A stretch of 64,000 nucleotides of DNA from Fervidicoccaceae archaeon (GCA_038878695.1 JAVZVD010000002.1:62001-126000); one strand, 5' to 3'; shown: positions 51,367-60,345, counted from the stretch's first letter. Program-made: numbers and translations. The notes: a model not told the origin generated them from the letters alone.

Positions 51367-51600
51367 TCACCGCGCGCCCTCGAGCTTGAAGCCCTCTCTC
51401 CTCAAATACGCGAGGACTCCCTCGGGGAGTCTAACTCTGATGGTCGAGCCGGGGTTGCGCGGTAGATAGAAGGCTTTTGGGAATCTGGGGCCTTCGATTA
51501 TAGCTCCCACTACCTCGCCGCTCGCGTCTCTCACCATCGTTATTTTGTAACCGTGCTTTATAACGGGCTCGTCCCGCTTTATCGCGATAGCGGGGCCCAC
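51367..51600 (-). CDS. small hypothetical protein between two flavoenzymes
   Basis: 77 residues from GTG. Beta-rich, with KHGYKITMVRDASGEVVGAI and RLPEGVLAYLRREGF near the end. No family recognised; it may be a small beta-barrel or subunit. It sits between the Lpd-like and GltD-like genes on the same strand with short gaps, so it is probably cotranscribed with one of them. Confidence 0.6.
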   Translation of the reverse strand: MGPAIAIKRDEPVIKHGYKITMVRDASGEVVGAIIEGPRFPKAFYLPRNPGSTIRVRLPEGVLAYLRREGFKLEGAR

Positions 51601-51665
51601 TTCTTCTCCCGAAGAATATGATCGCGAGCGCGAAATAAATACCGCGCGAGCCTCGAGCGAGAGCG

Positions 51666-53036
51666 CTAGATGCCTCTCCTTCTGCCTCGGAGCAGGAAGT
51701 GAATGGGTCTGCCCAGCGCCAGCTGGCCGGCCTCGCGTAGGGCTTCGACCATCGTTGGGTGAGGCGCCACCGAGTCGGCTAAGCTGTTTAGGTCGAGGCC
51801 CGAGTCTATCGCAAGCGAGGCCGCGTAGATGATCTCGCCCGCGCCCGGCCCTATCGCATGAGCCCCCGTCAGCCTGAGAGTCAAGGGGTCGTAGACGAGC
51901 TTGAGGAATCCTTCTCCTCCGCTCTCAACGATAGCCCTCCCCAGCGAGCCGAACCTGAAGATGATGGATCGCCCCTCGCTAGCTCCCACGCTAGCGACCT
52001 CGGGGATCGAGAAGACGACGAAGGGCACGCTCTTGGAGAATTCAACCGTCTCCCCGCACATGTTCCTAGCAGCGACGATGCTCTGAGCGTAGGCCTTGTG
52101 AGCCAGCATCGGGTGTCCCACGACGTCACCGACGGCGTAGATCTTAGGGTTCGAGGTCCTCATCGTGGAGCTCACTTTCACGAACCCTCTTTCGTCCAGC
52201 TCGACGCCGCACTCCTCGAGCCCAATCCCGCGAGAAGAGGGCGCCCTCCCGGTGGCCACCACGGCAACGTCGGCCCTCGCGCGCTCCCCTCCCTCGAGGA
52301 TCACCTCGACGGAGTCCTTAGACCTCTCGAGCCCGATCGTGGACGATGAGAGCCTTACGTTGATTCCCCTCTTGGAGAGGGCCTTGGCGAGATACGACGC
52401 GACGTCGGCGTCCACGCCCGGGAGGAGGCGGGGCGCGGCCTCGATGAGGGTGACCCTTGAACCGAGACTGGCCAAGATCGAGGCGAGCTCCACGCCGACT
52501 GCTCCTCCGCCGATCACGGCCACGCTCTCCGGGAGATCCCTCAGCTCCAGCAAGCCCCTCGAGTCTAGCACTCTCGTCCCGTCGGGCTCGAGGCCTTTGG
52601 GAAACGAGGGCTCGCTCCCCGTCGCGACGAGAACAGCTCTCTCCGCCTCGAGCACCACGATTTCTCCTCTCGAAGAGACCTCGACCTCGTCGCCCGGGGG
52701 CCTCAGCCGGCCCCGCCCCCAATAGATCTTCACGCCGTAGCCCTCGAGCAGCGTCTCGATTCCTTCGGAGATCCTCCCCCTGATCTCGTCGACCCAAGCC
52801 ATCAGCTTCGCGAAGCTCTCGAGCCTGCAGCTGAGGCCCGGCGTAGAGGAGCCCTCGGCGAGGATCCTCGCGGCTCTCGCGAGAGCCTTCGTTGGTATGC
52901 AGCCGTAGTTCGCGCACTCCCCGCCCAGCCTGCGAGCCTCTACTAGGGCGACCGAGTGCCCTCTCCTCGCCAGCTCTATCGCGGCGGGGTAGCCCCCCAG
53001 ACCTCCTCCGATCACCACGAAGTCGTAGCGAGGCAC
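51666..53036 (-). CDS. dihydrolipoamide-dehydrogenase-like flavoprotein
   Basis: 456 residues of the pyridine nucleotide-disulphide oxidoreductase class I. FAD site VVIGGGLGGYPAAIELA, redox-active cysteines in GGECANYGCIPTKAL, NAD site VAVIGGGAVGVELASILASLG, and IYAVGDVVGHPMLAHKA. The C-terminal AHPTMVEALREA replaces the usual HxHPTxxE, so His-Pro-Thr and Glu are kept. Without other 2-oxoacid dehydrogenase genes here the partner is unknown; mercuric-reductase-like or lipoamide roles are both possible. ATG start. Confidence 0.88.
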   Translation of the reverse strand: MPRYDFVVIGGGLGGYPAAIELARRGHSVALVEARRLGGECANYGCIPTKALARAARILAEGSSTPGLSCRLESFAKLMAWVDEIRGRISEGIETLLEGYGVKIYWGRGRLRPPGDEVEVSSRGEIVVLEAERAVLVATGSEPSFPKGLEPDGTRVLDSRGLLELRDLPESVAVIGGGAVGVELASILASLGSRVTLIEAAPRLLPGVDADVASYLAKALSKRGINVRLSSSTIGLERSKDSVEVILEGGERARADVAVVATGRAPSSRGIGLEECGVELDERGFVKVSSTMRTSNPKIYAVGDVVGHPMLAHKAYAQSIVAARNMCGETVEFSKSVPFVVFSIPEVASVGASEGRSIIFRFGSLGRAIVESGGEGFLKLVYDPLTLRLTGAHAIGPGAGEIIYAASLAIDSGLDLNSLADSVAPHPTMVEALREAGQLALGRPIHFLLRGRRRGI

Positions 53037-53115
53037 GAGGCTCTTCCCTCGCTGCTGTGCGAGAGAGCGGGAAATAAGCGGGCCCTCGGTCTGAGAATAA
53101 GCCTGGACGATCGCG

Positions 53116-54021
53116 TTGGGCTTAACGGAGGAGATTGTCGAGAGGGCCGCGGAGCTCTCGAGAGACTCTCAAAGCCTCGTTGCGTGGCTCGACCGATTCG
53201 CCGAGCGAGCGGCGACCCGAGGCAAGATCGTCGACGTCTCCCTCGAGGACTGGAGCTACATGTTCGTCGGAGACGTCCATGGCGATCTGGACTCGCTGAT
53301 CCGCGCCCTCCGAGAGGCGGAGGCAAGGGGCTATCCCCACTCGCTCAGGCTTGTCTTCCTCGGCGACTACGTGGATAGAGGGCCCCATCAGATCGAGGCG
53401 GTGACGGTCGTCCTGCTCCTGCTCTCGTCTTACCCGGACAGCACGATAGCTCTGCGGGGGAACCACGAGCCTCCTCTCCACTTAGTGCCCCACCCGCACG
53501 ATCTCCCCGTGCACTTGGCTAGGAGGCTCGGGCGCGTCGACGGCAGCAGGGTCTACTCGAGGCTCCTGAAGATCTTCGAGCTGCTCCCTCTGGCCGCGCT
53601 GGGCGACTGGGGCAGACTCGTCGCCCTCCACGGGGGTCTCCCGACACGAGGCTGGGACGTCGAGGGGCTCGGGCTGAGAGAATACTTGGGAGGAGAATCG
53701 GAGAGTTGGGTCGACGCCTACACGGAGATCCTCTGGAACGACCCGATCGAGAGCGACGTAGTCAGACTCGAGTCCCCCCGCGGCGTCGGGTATCTATGGG
53801 GCAGACCGGTCACGGAGGCGGCCAAGAGAAGAGGCGTCGAGCTCGTCGTGAGGGGGCACGAGCCCTGCGAGAAGGGCTATAAGCTAAACCATGGAGAGGC
53901 CGTTCTCACGCTCTTTAGCAGAAAGGGGCCTCCCTATTTCAACGAGAGAGCGTGCGTCTACTACGTCGAGAAACCAGAAAGGGGGCTCAAGTTCGACGGT
54001 TCGGGCCTCATATGTTGGTGA
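53116..54021 (+). CDS. PPP-family protein serine/threonine phosphatase
   Basis: 301 residues. All PPP motifs: VGDVHGDLDSL near residue 54, FLGDYVDRGPHQ, ALRGNHEPP, LHGGLP and VRGHEPCEKGY. These are two-metal phosphoprotein phosphatases like PP1-arch. TTG start; a TATA-like GAGAATAAG (53092-53100) is close. The C-terminus converges on thrC with a 14-bp overlap. Divergent from the Lpd-like gene. Confidence 0.93.
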   Translation: MGLTEEIVERAAELSRDSQSLVAWLDRFAERAATRGKIVDVSLEDWSYMFVGDVHGDLDSLIRALREAEARGYPHSLRLVFLGDYVDRGPHQIEAVTVVLLLLSSYPDSTIALRGNHEPPLHLVPHPHDLPVHLARRLGRVDGSRVYSRLLKIFELLPLAALGDWGRLVALHGGLPTRGWDVEGLGLREYLGGESESWVDAYTEILWNDPIESDVVRLESPRGVGYLWGRPVTEAAKRRGVELVVRGHEPCEKGYKLNHGEAVLTLFSRKGPPYFNERACVYYVEKPERGLKFDGSGLICW

Positions 54022-55138
54022 GCTCGAGGAGCTCGTCTATGAGCTTCAGCCCCGAGCCCGTGATCACGACGAGGGGCTCGTCCACGGCCTCCTCGGCCGA
54101 CAGCTTCTCTAGAGCCGCGAGGGCAGCCGCCGACGTCGGCTCCGCCACGACGCCATAATCCCTTAGGCGAGCCGCGGCTCTCCTTATTTCCTCGTTCGTA
54201 GCGACCACCACGGTCCCTCTCGTGGCTCTCACCGCCTCTACCATCGCCCTCAGCCTGGGAGGCCTCTCTAGAGTCAGCCCGTCGGCCAGAGTGCTATCCT
54301 CGCGCGAGGAGGGCTTCTCGCCCCAGAAGGCCTCGTAGAGCGGTGGCACGGCTGAGCTCTGAACTGCGATGAGCCTAGGTAGCTCGTCTATGTAGCCCCA
54401 CTCGCGCAGCTCTCGGAAACCCTTGTAGAGTCCCAGGAGCCCGGTCCCGCTCGAGACCGGGACGAAGACGTGGCTCGGGGATCCGCTCAGCTGTAGGAAG
54501 ATCTCGTAGGCCAGAGTTTTCATCCCCTCTACGTGGTGAGGCATCGTCGTGTGCGGCAGATAGATCGCCCCTCTGCCCCTGGAGAGCTCTATGGCCAACG
54601 CTCTGGCGCTCTCTCTGCTCTCGGCCAGAGCCACCTCGGCCCCGCACAGCTCGACGAGCTTGAGCTTGCCCCTAGGCGCGGTTCTGGGCGTCACTATCAG
54701 GGCCTTGAGGCCGTGCGCTCTCGCGTAGCAAGCCAGCGACGCTCCGGCGTTGCCGGACGAGTCCTCGCAGACGACCCCGATCCCCCTCGCCAGCGCGGAG
54801 GCCAGAGCCACGGGAGTTCCTCGATCCTTGAACGAGCCCGTTGGATTTGCCGACTCGAGCTTGAGTAGAACTCTGGCTCCTCTCAGCCTGACCTCCCTCA
54901 GAGGCGTAGCGCCCTCCCCCAACGTCGGCTCGGGGCCCAGCTTGGGGAGCTGACGCGAGAAACACCAGACTCCTCTCCTGCATCTCACGAGCTCGGCCGG
55001 CTCCGGGAGCTCGGGGTCGACGTCGTACTCCAGCTCGAGCAGGGAGCCGCAGCGTGGGCACGAGAGGAGAGCGGGGTCCTCGGGCCCGCTCCAGCCGCAA
55101 GCCTGACATCTATATTTTGCCGCGTTCATAGAGTCCAC
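54008..55138 (-). CDS. thrC: threonine synthase
   Basis: 376 residues. N-terminal zinc-ribbon-like CQACG...CPRCG typical of archaeal threonine synthases, PLP lysine in NPTGSFKDRGTP near residue 110, the phosphate loop VSSGTGLLGLYKG and C-terminal TGSGLKLIDEL. It converts phosphohomoserine to threonine. Start ATG 55138, or ATG at 55129. Divergent from lysX; the homoserine dehydrogenase is at 15.9-16.9 kb. Confidence 0.92.
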   Translation of the reverse strand: MDSMNAAKYRCQACGWSGPEDPALLSCPRCGSLLELEYDVDPELPEPAELVRCRRGVWCFSRQLPKLGPEPTLGEGATPLREVRLRGARVLLKLESANPTGSFKDRGTPVALASALARGIGVVCEDSSGNAGASLACYARAHGLKALIVTPRTAPRGKLKLVELCGAEVALAESRESARALAIELSRGRGAIYLPHTTMPHHVEGMKTLAYEIFLQLSGSPSHVFVPVSSGTGLLGLYKGFRELREWGYIDELPRLIAVQSSAVPPLYEAFWGEKPSSREDSTLADGLTLERPPRLRAMVEAVRATRGTVVVATNEEIRRAAARLRDYGVVAEPTSAAALAALEKLSAEEAVDEPLVVITGSGLKLIDELLELTNI

Positions 55139-55190
55139 AAAAAATCGCTTGGATCAGGCCGAAAAAATCTCGAGCACGAGGCCCGGAGCC

Positions 55191-56027
55191 TTGAGGGTCC
55201 TGATGGTCTACGACGTGGCCAGGTGGGAGGAGAAGGACATACGCAAGAAGTGCTCCGAGGAGGGATTGGAGCTCTCTCTCCTGGCGCTCCCCCTGGAACC
55301 GATCGAGCTCGGTCGACGAGTAGAAGCCGACGTCGCTCTCCAGAGGTGCGTGTCGTTCAACAGAGCTCTCTCCTCGACTCTGGCTCTCGAAGCCTCGGGC
55401 ATGAGGGTCGTGAACTCTTCGAGCGCCTTGGCCGCGGCCGAGGACAAGGCCTGGGCTCACTCACTCGCCGCTCGAGCCGGCATAAGGGTGCCGAGGGCCT
55501 TCATAGCCTACGATTATAGGTCGGCGCTCAGAGCGGCCGATGCTCTGGGCTACCCGATCGTCGTGAAGCCCCTGCGCGGGAGCTGGGGCAGGCTCGTGCA
55601 CATGGCGAGGGACCCCGAGGAGCTGAGGAGCATAGTCGAGCACAGACTGCTCATGGGAGAGCACTACAAGGCCATGTACGTGCAGGAGTTCATAGCGAAG
55701 CCGGGACGCGACATAAGGACGTTCTGCTTGGGGGGCAGAGTCGTTGCTGGCATCTACAGAGTGAGCGATCACTGGGTCACGAATACAGCCAGAGGGGGGA
55801 AGGCTGTTCCCCTGACCGCCGACCCGGAGCTCGAAGACCTAACAGTGAAAGCGTGCGAGGCCCTGGGCGTCGAGTTCGGTGGGGTGGACTTCGTCGAGGA
55901 CCCGGCGAGAGGCTACATGTTGCTCGAGGTCAACGGGGTCCCCGAGTACAGAAACACCGTGAGAGTGACCGGCGTCGACGTGTCGAGGGAGCTGGCTAGA
56001 TTCTTGAAGGAGAAGATCAAGAGGTGA
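55191..56027 (+). CDS. lysX: LysW-aminoadipate/glutamate ligase (LysX/ArgX, RimK-like)
   Basis: About 278 residues from TTG 55191 (MRVLMVYDVARWEEKDIRK), the expected N-terminus; an upstream TTG at 55149 would add 14 residues. ATP-grasp fold with GYPIVVKPLRGSWGRLVHM, YVQEFIAKPGRDIRTFCL, and the EVNGVPEYRNTVRVTG motif that reads out the amino-acid substrate. It joins aminoadipate (or glutamate) to the C-terminal Glu of LysW. One copy only is seen, so it may serve both lysine and ornithine synthesis. Confidence 0.9.
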   Translation: MRVLMVYDVARWEEKDIRKKCSEEGLELSLLALPLEPIELGRRVEADVALQRCVSFNRALSSTLALEASGMRVVNSSSALAAAEDKAWAHSLAARAGIRVPRAFIAYDYRSALRAADALGYPIVVKPLRGSWGRLVHMARDPEELRSIVEHRLLMGEHYKAMYVQEFIAKPGRDIRTFCLGGRVVAGIYRVSDHWVTNTARGGKAVPLTADPELEDLTVKACEALGVEFGGVDFVEDPARGYMLLEVNGVPEYRNTVRVTGVDVSRELARFLKEKIKR

Positions 56028-56040
56028 GGCTCTCGTCTCA

Positions 56041-57147
56041 TCAGCCCAGTTTCTCCGCTCTGCTCGGGCGATAGCTCGAGAGCAAGTAAGAGACCGCTCT
56101 TAGGTAGACCTCGACAGCCAGGGCGAGCTCGTCGACCGAGACTTTCTCTAGGCTCGTGTGAGCGAGAGAGGGGTCGCCCGGTCCGTAGGCGGCTATGCTC
56201 TCGGTCAGCGGGCCGAGGACGTTGAAGTCGCTGGTCCCAGCCTTTAGGGCGTAAGCGGGCTTGAGTCCCAGCTCCAGCAGAGCTCTCCCCAGGCTTCTCG
56301 GCACCGGATCCTGAGGTCTCACGGAGAAGGGACGCTCCATCGAGATGAGCCCCGAGCGGCAGTCTCTCTCCAGCGTGCTCTCGATTCTCGCGACCGCCTC
56401 CTCGACCGAGAAGCCGGGCGGAACGCGTAAGTCGACGACGCACTCCGCGGTCTCGGGCAGAGCCCTCGGGTCGCTCCCCGCCACTAGCACGGTCACGGCC
56501 GCAGTCACCTCTCTCGCGCTCCGCCCGCTCAGCTCCCGCAGCCTGAGGACGAAGGCCAGGAGCTTATCGAGAGCGGAGTCTCCCGCCCATGGTGAGGCCG
56601 GGTGCCCGCCCGCTCCCTCACAGAAGACTCGCAGCTTAGCTCCTCCTCTGTAGCCTATCGCCACCCTCGTCGCCCCCGTGGGCTCTCCTATCACGACGAA
56701 GGGCGGAACCCTCCTCCTCTCGGCGAGGCTCCTCGCTCCTCTGCTCTCGCCCTCCTCGTCAACGAGAGCTGCGACAGCTACAGGGAGAGCGGGGTCGCGC
56801 TCTGCGAGGAGGGCCAGAGCGGTCAACATCGAGGCGAGGGGGCCCTTCGCGTCGACGGCGCCCCTGCCCGATACTTCTCCGCCCTCCTCTCTGGGCTCGA
56901 CAAAGCCCTCGATCGTGTCTATGTGTCCGGCGAGAAGCACGGAGGCTCTCCTCTCCGCCAGCGGAGGCGCGGCGAGCCCGTTACCCGCCTCGTCCACCCA
57001 AGCGTCGAGGCCCAGCCCTCTGGCCAGGTCCACGAAGACCGAGACGGCCTCGGCCTCGTGGCCCGTGGGGCTGTAGACCGATAGGAGCTCGACCAAGATC
57101 TTAGCAGCCGTGCTCCGCGCAAACGCACTCCGCGATTTTGTCGACAA
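56041..57147 (-). CDS. lysK: LysW-lysine/ornithine hydrolase (M20 family)
   Basis: 368 residues of the M20 metallopeptidase family: VYSPTGHEAEAV, metal site LAGHIDTIEG near residue 70, GRGAVDAKGPLASML, catalytic DEEGESRGARSL and GEPTGATRVAIGYRG. It releases lysine (or ornithine) from LysW. TTG at 57147 overlaps lysJ by 47 bp; TTG at 57096 is an alternative just past the lysJ stop but would shorten the first helix. Second gene of lysJ-lysK. Confidence 0.9.
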   Translation of the reverse strand: MSTKSRSAFARSTAAKILVELLSVYSPTGHEAEAVSVFVDLARGLGLDAWVDEAGNGLAAPPLAERRASVLLAGHIDTIEGFVEPREEGGEVSGRGAVDAKGPLASMLTALALLAERDPALPVAVAALVDEEGESRGARSLAERRRVPPFVVIGEPTGATRVAIGYRGGAKLRVFCEGAGGHPASPWAGDSALDKLLAFVLRLRELSGRSAREVTAAVTVLVAGSDPRALPETAECVVDLRVPPGFSVEEAVARIESTLERDCRSGLISMERPFSVRPQDPVPRSLGRALLELGLKPAYALKAGTSDFNVLGPLTESIAAYGPGDPSLAHTSLEKVSVDELALAVEVYLRAVSYLLSSYRPSRAEKLG

Positions 57148-58258
57148 CCTCGTCCACCGTCTCGGCGTCGATCGTGTAGGGCGGCAGCAGCCTGAGCACC
57201 GAGGCTCCGGCTCTGAGGCTCAGCACTCCCCTCTCTTGGAGACACCTCATGACCTTGGCCGGCGGATACCTCAGCTCGACTCCCACCATTAGCCCTCTAC
57301 CTCTCAGCCCCCTCACCGGACCGAGCCCCCGCACTCTGGACTCGAGCCTCGACCAGAGCCTCCCCGATACGGATGAGACCTTCTCGGGGACCGACTCCTC
57401 CAGGTAAACCTCAACGCTGGCCTTGACGGCGGCGAGAGCCATGGGGTTGGAGGCGTAGGTTGAGCCGTGCCTACCGTCGAGTAGCGAGGAAGCGACGTCC
57501 TCTCTCGTGAAGACCAGCGAGACAGGGAATCCTCCTCCTATCGCCTTCCCCGCCAGGACCACGTCGGGTTTGAGCCCGAGCTCCTCGTGGACCCAATTGA
57601 CTCCTGCTCTCCCGAAGCCGCACTGAATCTCGTCGACGATGAGGAGGGCCCCCGTTTCTCTGGCCATTTCTTCGATGCTCTTGAGGAATGGTCTACTGCC
57701 CACGCTTAGACCTCCTTCGCCTTGGATCGGCTCTACGATCACGGCGGCGGCGTCCCTGGGGAAGACGTCTCGGATCTCCTCCGGGCTCGAGTTGTACTTG
57801 ATGAAGGTCACGTCCTCGAGCGTGGGGAAGCCCGCTCTATATTTCGGCTCCCACGTCACGCTCAGGGCTCCGAGCGTTCTACCGTGGAAGGAGCCCGTGA
57901 AGGCCACGAGCCTCCTCCTGCCAGTAAAGGCCCACGCCATTTTGAGCGCCACCTCGACCGCCTCGGCCCCGCTGTTCTGGAAGATGACGCAGTTAGACGA
58001 GCGAGGGGCTATCTTATCGAGCACCTCGATCGTCTCGTCCTCGATGGGAGCTTTGAACGAGGGGCTGACCGTCATAATCTGACTCATTTGTTGAGCCAGA
58101 GCCCTCACCACCTTGGGATTGCTGTGGCCGAGGAAGGCCACGCCGTGCCCGGTGTGAGCGTCGACGTATCTCCTACCGTCTTTGTCCCAGACGTAGTGCA
58201 AGTAGCCTCGGACGAGCTCGAGGCCCCTATACTCGTAGAACCTGAAGACCTTGAGCAT
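57101..58258 (-). CDS. lysJ: LysW-aminoadipate semialdehyde/ornithine aminotransferase
   Basis: 385 residues, class III PLP aminotransferase. GHGVAFLGHSNP, SGAEAVEVALKMA, FTGSFHGRTLGALS, LIVDEIQCGFGR and PLP lysine in LAGKAIGGGFPVSL (Lys near residue 238). It aminates the carrier-bound semialdehyde. First gene of the lysJK operon, with its own promoter. The order lysX / lysK-lysJ, convergent, resembles other crenarchaeal lys regions, but lysYZ is 43 kb away. Confidence 0.92.
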   Translation of the reverse strand: MLKVFRFYEYRGLELVRGYLHYVWDKDGRRYVDAHTGHGVAFLGHSNPKVVRALAQQMSQIMTVSPSFKAPIEDETIEVLDKIAPRSSNCVIFQNSGAEAVEVALKMAWAFTGRRRLVAFTGSFHGRTLGALSVTWEPKYRAGFPTLEDVTFIKYNSSPEEIRDVFPRDAAAVIVEPIQGEGGLSVGSRPFLKSIEEMARETGALLIVDEIQCGFGRAGVNWVHEELGLKPDVVLAGKAIGGGFPVSLVFTREDVASSLLDGRHGSTYASNPMALAAVKASVEVYLEESVPEKVSSVSGRLWSRLESRVRGLGPVRGLRGRGLMVGVELRYPPAKVMRCLQERGVLSLRAGASVLRLLPPYTIDAETVDEVVDKIAECVCAEHGC

Positions 58259-58300
58259 TCCGCCGCCCTCGAGAGTCGAGGACTCTGCGCTCGATGAGTC

Positions 58301-58310
58301 TTAAATTAAT
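58301..58310 (-). promoter_or_regulatory. TATA element of lysJK
   Basis: Minus-strand ATTAATTTAA lies 43-52 bp upstream of the lysJ start in GC-rich DNA. Confidence 0.55.
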
Positions 58311-58345
58311 TGCTCAACTCAGATCCTCAACGATGATACGGAGCT

Positions 58346-59110
58346 TCAGGCTTCCCTCCACCTGCTCCTGTACGTGGCCGCGGCCGCCAGAAGAGCCGCC
58401 TCGACGAGTGCCACGAGCCAGGCCGCCGCCTCGCCGACGGGAAGCTCCTCCGGCCTCACCAGGCCGACCTCGACGTGTATCAGAGCGGCTGCGTTGCTCG
58501 TTGGGACGAGGAGCGAGGCTAGACGCAGAGCCCAGGGCAGGCGATCGATCGGGTAATATACGGGCGGCAGTATGGTCAGAGTGAACGTCAGTATCCCCAA
58601 GAGGGGCCAAACGAATCTCTCCTCTCTCACGAACGTGGCCAGGGTGAAGCCGAGGCAGGCCAGCGATGCCGTGGCCAACAACGTCGCGAACAGGACGCTC
58701 GGCGCGCTCTCGAGCCCGACGAGCTCTCTACTCACCATGAGCGCCCCGAATATGGCGAAGCCCGGGATCGCGAAGAGGAGGGAGCTCAGAACCAGGCCGG
58801 CCACGTAAGATAGAGGCCGCATGGGGCTGGCCACTAGCATGTCCTGGAGCTTAACGGTGTTCTTGTAGAAGACGGCGTCTCCCATGATGCCGAGGCCGTT
58901 GGAGGCGGCGGTCATCAAAAGCCCTCCGATGAGGGCGTAGTTCAGCGCCTCCTCCACCGCGAAGATCTTAATCATCATGAGGAGGCTCAACGGAGGAGCG
59001 AGATAGCTCAGCACCCAGAGCGGGTTCCTCCTGGCGGCCACCACGCCGTTCAGCCAGCCCAGGGCGAGGGCGGCTCTCGCCTGCCTCCTCAACTCTCTGA
59101 GGCGCGACAT
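58346..59110 (-). CDS. ABC-2 type exporter permease
   Basis: 254 residues with six membrane helices and the ABC-2 layout. NPLWVLSYLAPPLSLLMMIKIF is the typical first helix, GIMGDAVFYKNTVKLQDML a coupling segment, and LGILTFTLTILPPVYYPIDRLPWALR the conserved helix 5-6 loop. It forms the membrane part of the transporter whose ATPase is encoded 14 bp upstream. The exported substrate is unknown (drug, lipid or peptide). Confidence 0.88.
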   Translation of the reverse strand: MSRLRELRRQARAALALGWLNGVVAARRNPLWVLSYLAPPLSLLMMIKIFAVEEALNYALIGGLLMTAASNGLGIMGDAVFYKNTVKLQDMLVASPMRPLSYVAGLVLSSLLFAIPGFAIFGALMVSRELVGLESAPSVLFATLLATASLACLGFTLATFVREERFVWPLLGILTFTLTILPPVYYPIDRLPWALRLASLLVPTSNAAALIHVEVGLVRPEELPVGEAAAWLVALVEAALLAAAATYRSRWREA

Positions 59111-59124
59111 CGAGCCTCACCGCC

Positions 59125-60033
59125 TCAGCTCCTCGTTGATAAGAGGAAGAAGTCCTCGAGGGTTACCGGCGACATAGAGGCGGCGCAGCCTCTCGAGCTC
59201 AGCTCTTCAACGAGCTCCGCGGCGTCGGCAGCCCCATTCACGTAGACAACTATCGGCGGCTCGGAGCCCAGCACCTCGCCCCAAGACTTGAGGGCCTCCA
59301 CGTCGCATTTGGACCTCACCTCGACTTTGTACTTTCTCCCGAGCGATGAGACCAAATCGAGTGGTCTGCCCTCGGCCAGTAGAGAGCCCTTATGTATCAT
59401 CACGACCTTGTCGCTGAGGGCTTCGGCCTCCTCGACGTAGTGCGTCGTGAGCACGACGGTTCTGCCGCCCTCTTTGAGCTTAGTTATCTTGCTCCAGAGC
59501 CTTCTCCTGGAGAGAGGGTCCAGGCCCACGCTCGGTTCGTCTAGGAATAGAACCGGTGCGTCTGACGCTAGGACCGCGGCCAGCAGGACTCTCCTGATCA
59601 TGCCTCCGCTCAGGCTCCATATCGACCTATTCCATAGGCTCCTGGGGACCTCCATCTCCTCTAGGACCTCTCTCGCTCTCTTCTCGGCCTCGGCGAAGCT
59701 CTCTCCCCTCATTACCTGAACTGCCTTCACGTATTCGCGCGGAGAGGGGAAGCCTAGGGGCCTCGCGTCCTGCGGCACCATAGCGATGAGCTCTCTGACT
59801 CTCCAAACCTCGTCGACCACGTCGTGCCCGAGAACCCTCACGGTGCCTCGCGTGGGCAGGAGCTGCGTGGCGGCGATCCTGAGGAACGTCGTCTTCCCCG
59901 CGCCGTTGCGACCGAGGAGAGCCGTTATGCTCCCGCTCTCGATATTGAACGTGATGCCTCTGAGAGCCTCGACGGGGCGTCGCCCCCTCGAGTATATCTT
60001 CCACAGAGACTCGGCCTCTATGGCGGATCTCAT
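59125..60033 (-). CDS. ABC transporter ATPase (drug/lipid exporter type)
   Basis: 302 residues. Walker A GRNGAGKTT, Q-loop AMVPQD, signature LSGGMIRR (M in place of the usual Q), Walker B VLFLDEPSVGLD and H-loop TTHYVEEAE. The last 70 residues are the C-terminal extension common to CcmA-like exporters. First gene of a two-gene ABC-2 exporter operon. ATG start about 35 bp from the tRNA-Tyr gene. Confidence 0.92.
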   Translation of the reverse strand: MRSAIEAESLWKIYSRGRRPVEALRGITFNIESGSITALLGRNGAGKTTFLRIAATQLLPTRGTVRVLGHDVVDEVWRVRELIAMVPQDARPLGFPSPREYVKAVQVMRGESFAEAEKRAREVLEEMEVPRSLWNRSIWSLSGGMIRRVLLAAVLASDAPVLFLDEPSVGLDPLSRRRLWSKITKLKEGGRTVVLTTHYVEEAEALSDKVVMIHKGSLLAEGRPLDLVSSLGRKYKVEVRSKCDVEALKSWGEVLGSEPPIVVYVNGAADAAELVEELSSRGCAASMSPVTLEDFFLLSTRS

Positions 60034-60067
60034 GGGAGCTTCACGCTCAAGGTGGGGGGAAAAGAGT

Positions 60068-60190
60068 TGGTCCCCCCGCCGGGATTTGAACCCGGGACCT
60101 GCCGGTCTCCGCGGAGCGCCCCACGGGGGCGCTCCAACAAGCCAGGCCCTCTCACTACAGCCGGCCGCTCTCCCGCTGAGCTACGGGGGG
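60068..60190 (-). tRNA. tRNA-Tyr (GTA) with intron, CCA encoded
   Basis: Minus-strand cloverleaf: acceptor CCCCCCG/CGGGGGG, TA, D arm GCTC-AGCGGGA-GAGC, anticodon stem GCCGG/CCGGC, T arm CCGGG-TTCAAAT-CCCGG, discriminator A at 60071, CCA at 60070-60068. The anticodon loop starts CTGTAG, giving anticodon GTA. C1-G72 is the archaeal tyrosine identity pair. Mature length without CCA is 72 nt after removing a 48-nt intron. Confidence 0.95.
60107..60154 (-). other. 48-nt intron in tRNA-Tyr
   Basis: The intron lies at the canonical site between positions 37 and 38. It contains a 10-bp hairpin (GGAGCGCCCC-loop-GGGGCGCTCC, 60113-60135) with a 3-nt loop. Splicing would be by the archaeal tRNA endonuclease at a bulge-helix-bulge motif. 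Confidence 0.85.
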
Positions 60191-60222
60191 TTCGCGGGAG
60201 CAATCCTCACTCAAACACGAGC

Positions 60223-60230
60223 GTTAAATC
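60223..60230 (-). promoter_or_regulatory. TATA element of tRNA-Tyr
   Basis: Minus-strand GATTTAAC lies about 33-40 bp before the mature 5' end. Confidence 0.5.
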
Positions 60231-60345
60231 ATTTTGCTCCTCGAATTCGTTCCGCGCGCCTCGCGCGGCGGACTTCGCATCGTCGAGACCCCATTTCCGC
60301 CCTATCGCGGCGCGCCTCCTCCCGAGGCTCCGACGAGTCTGACTT

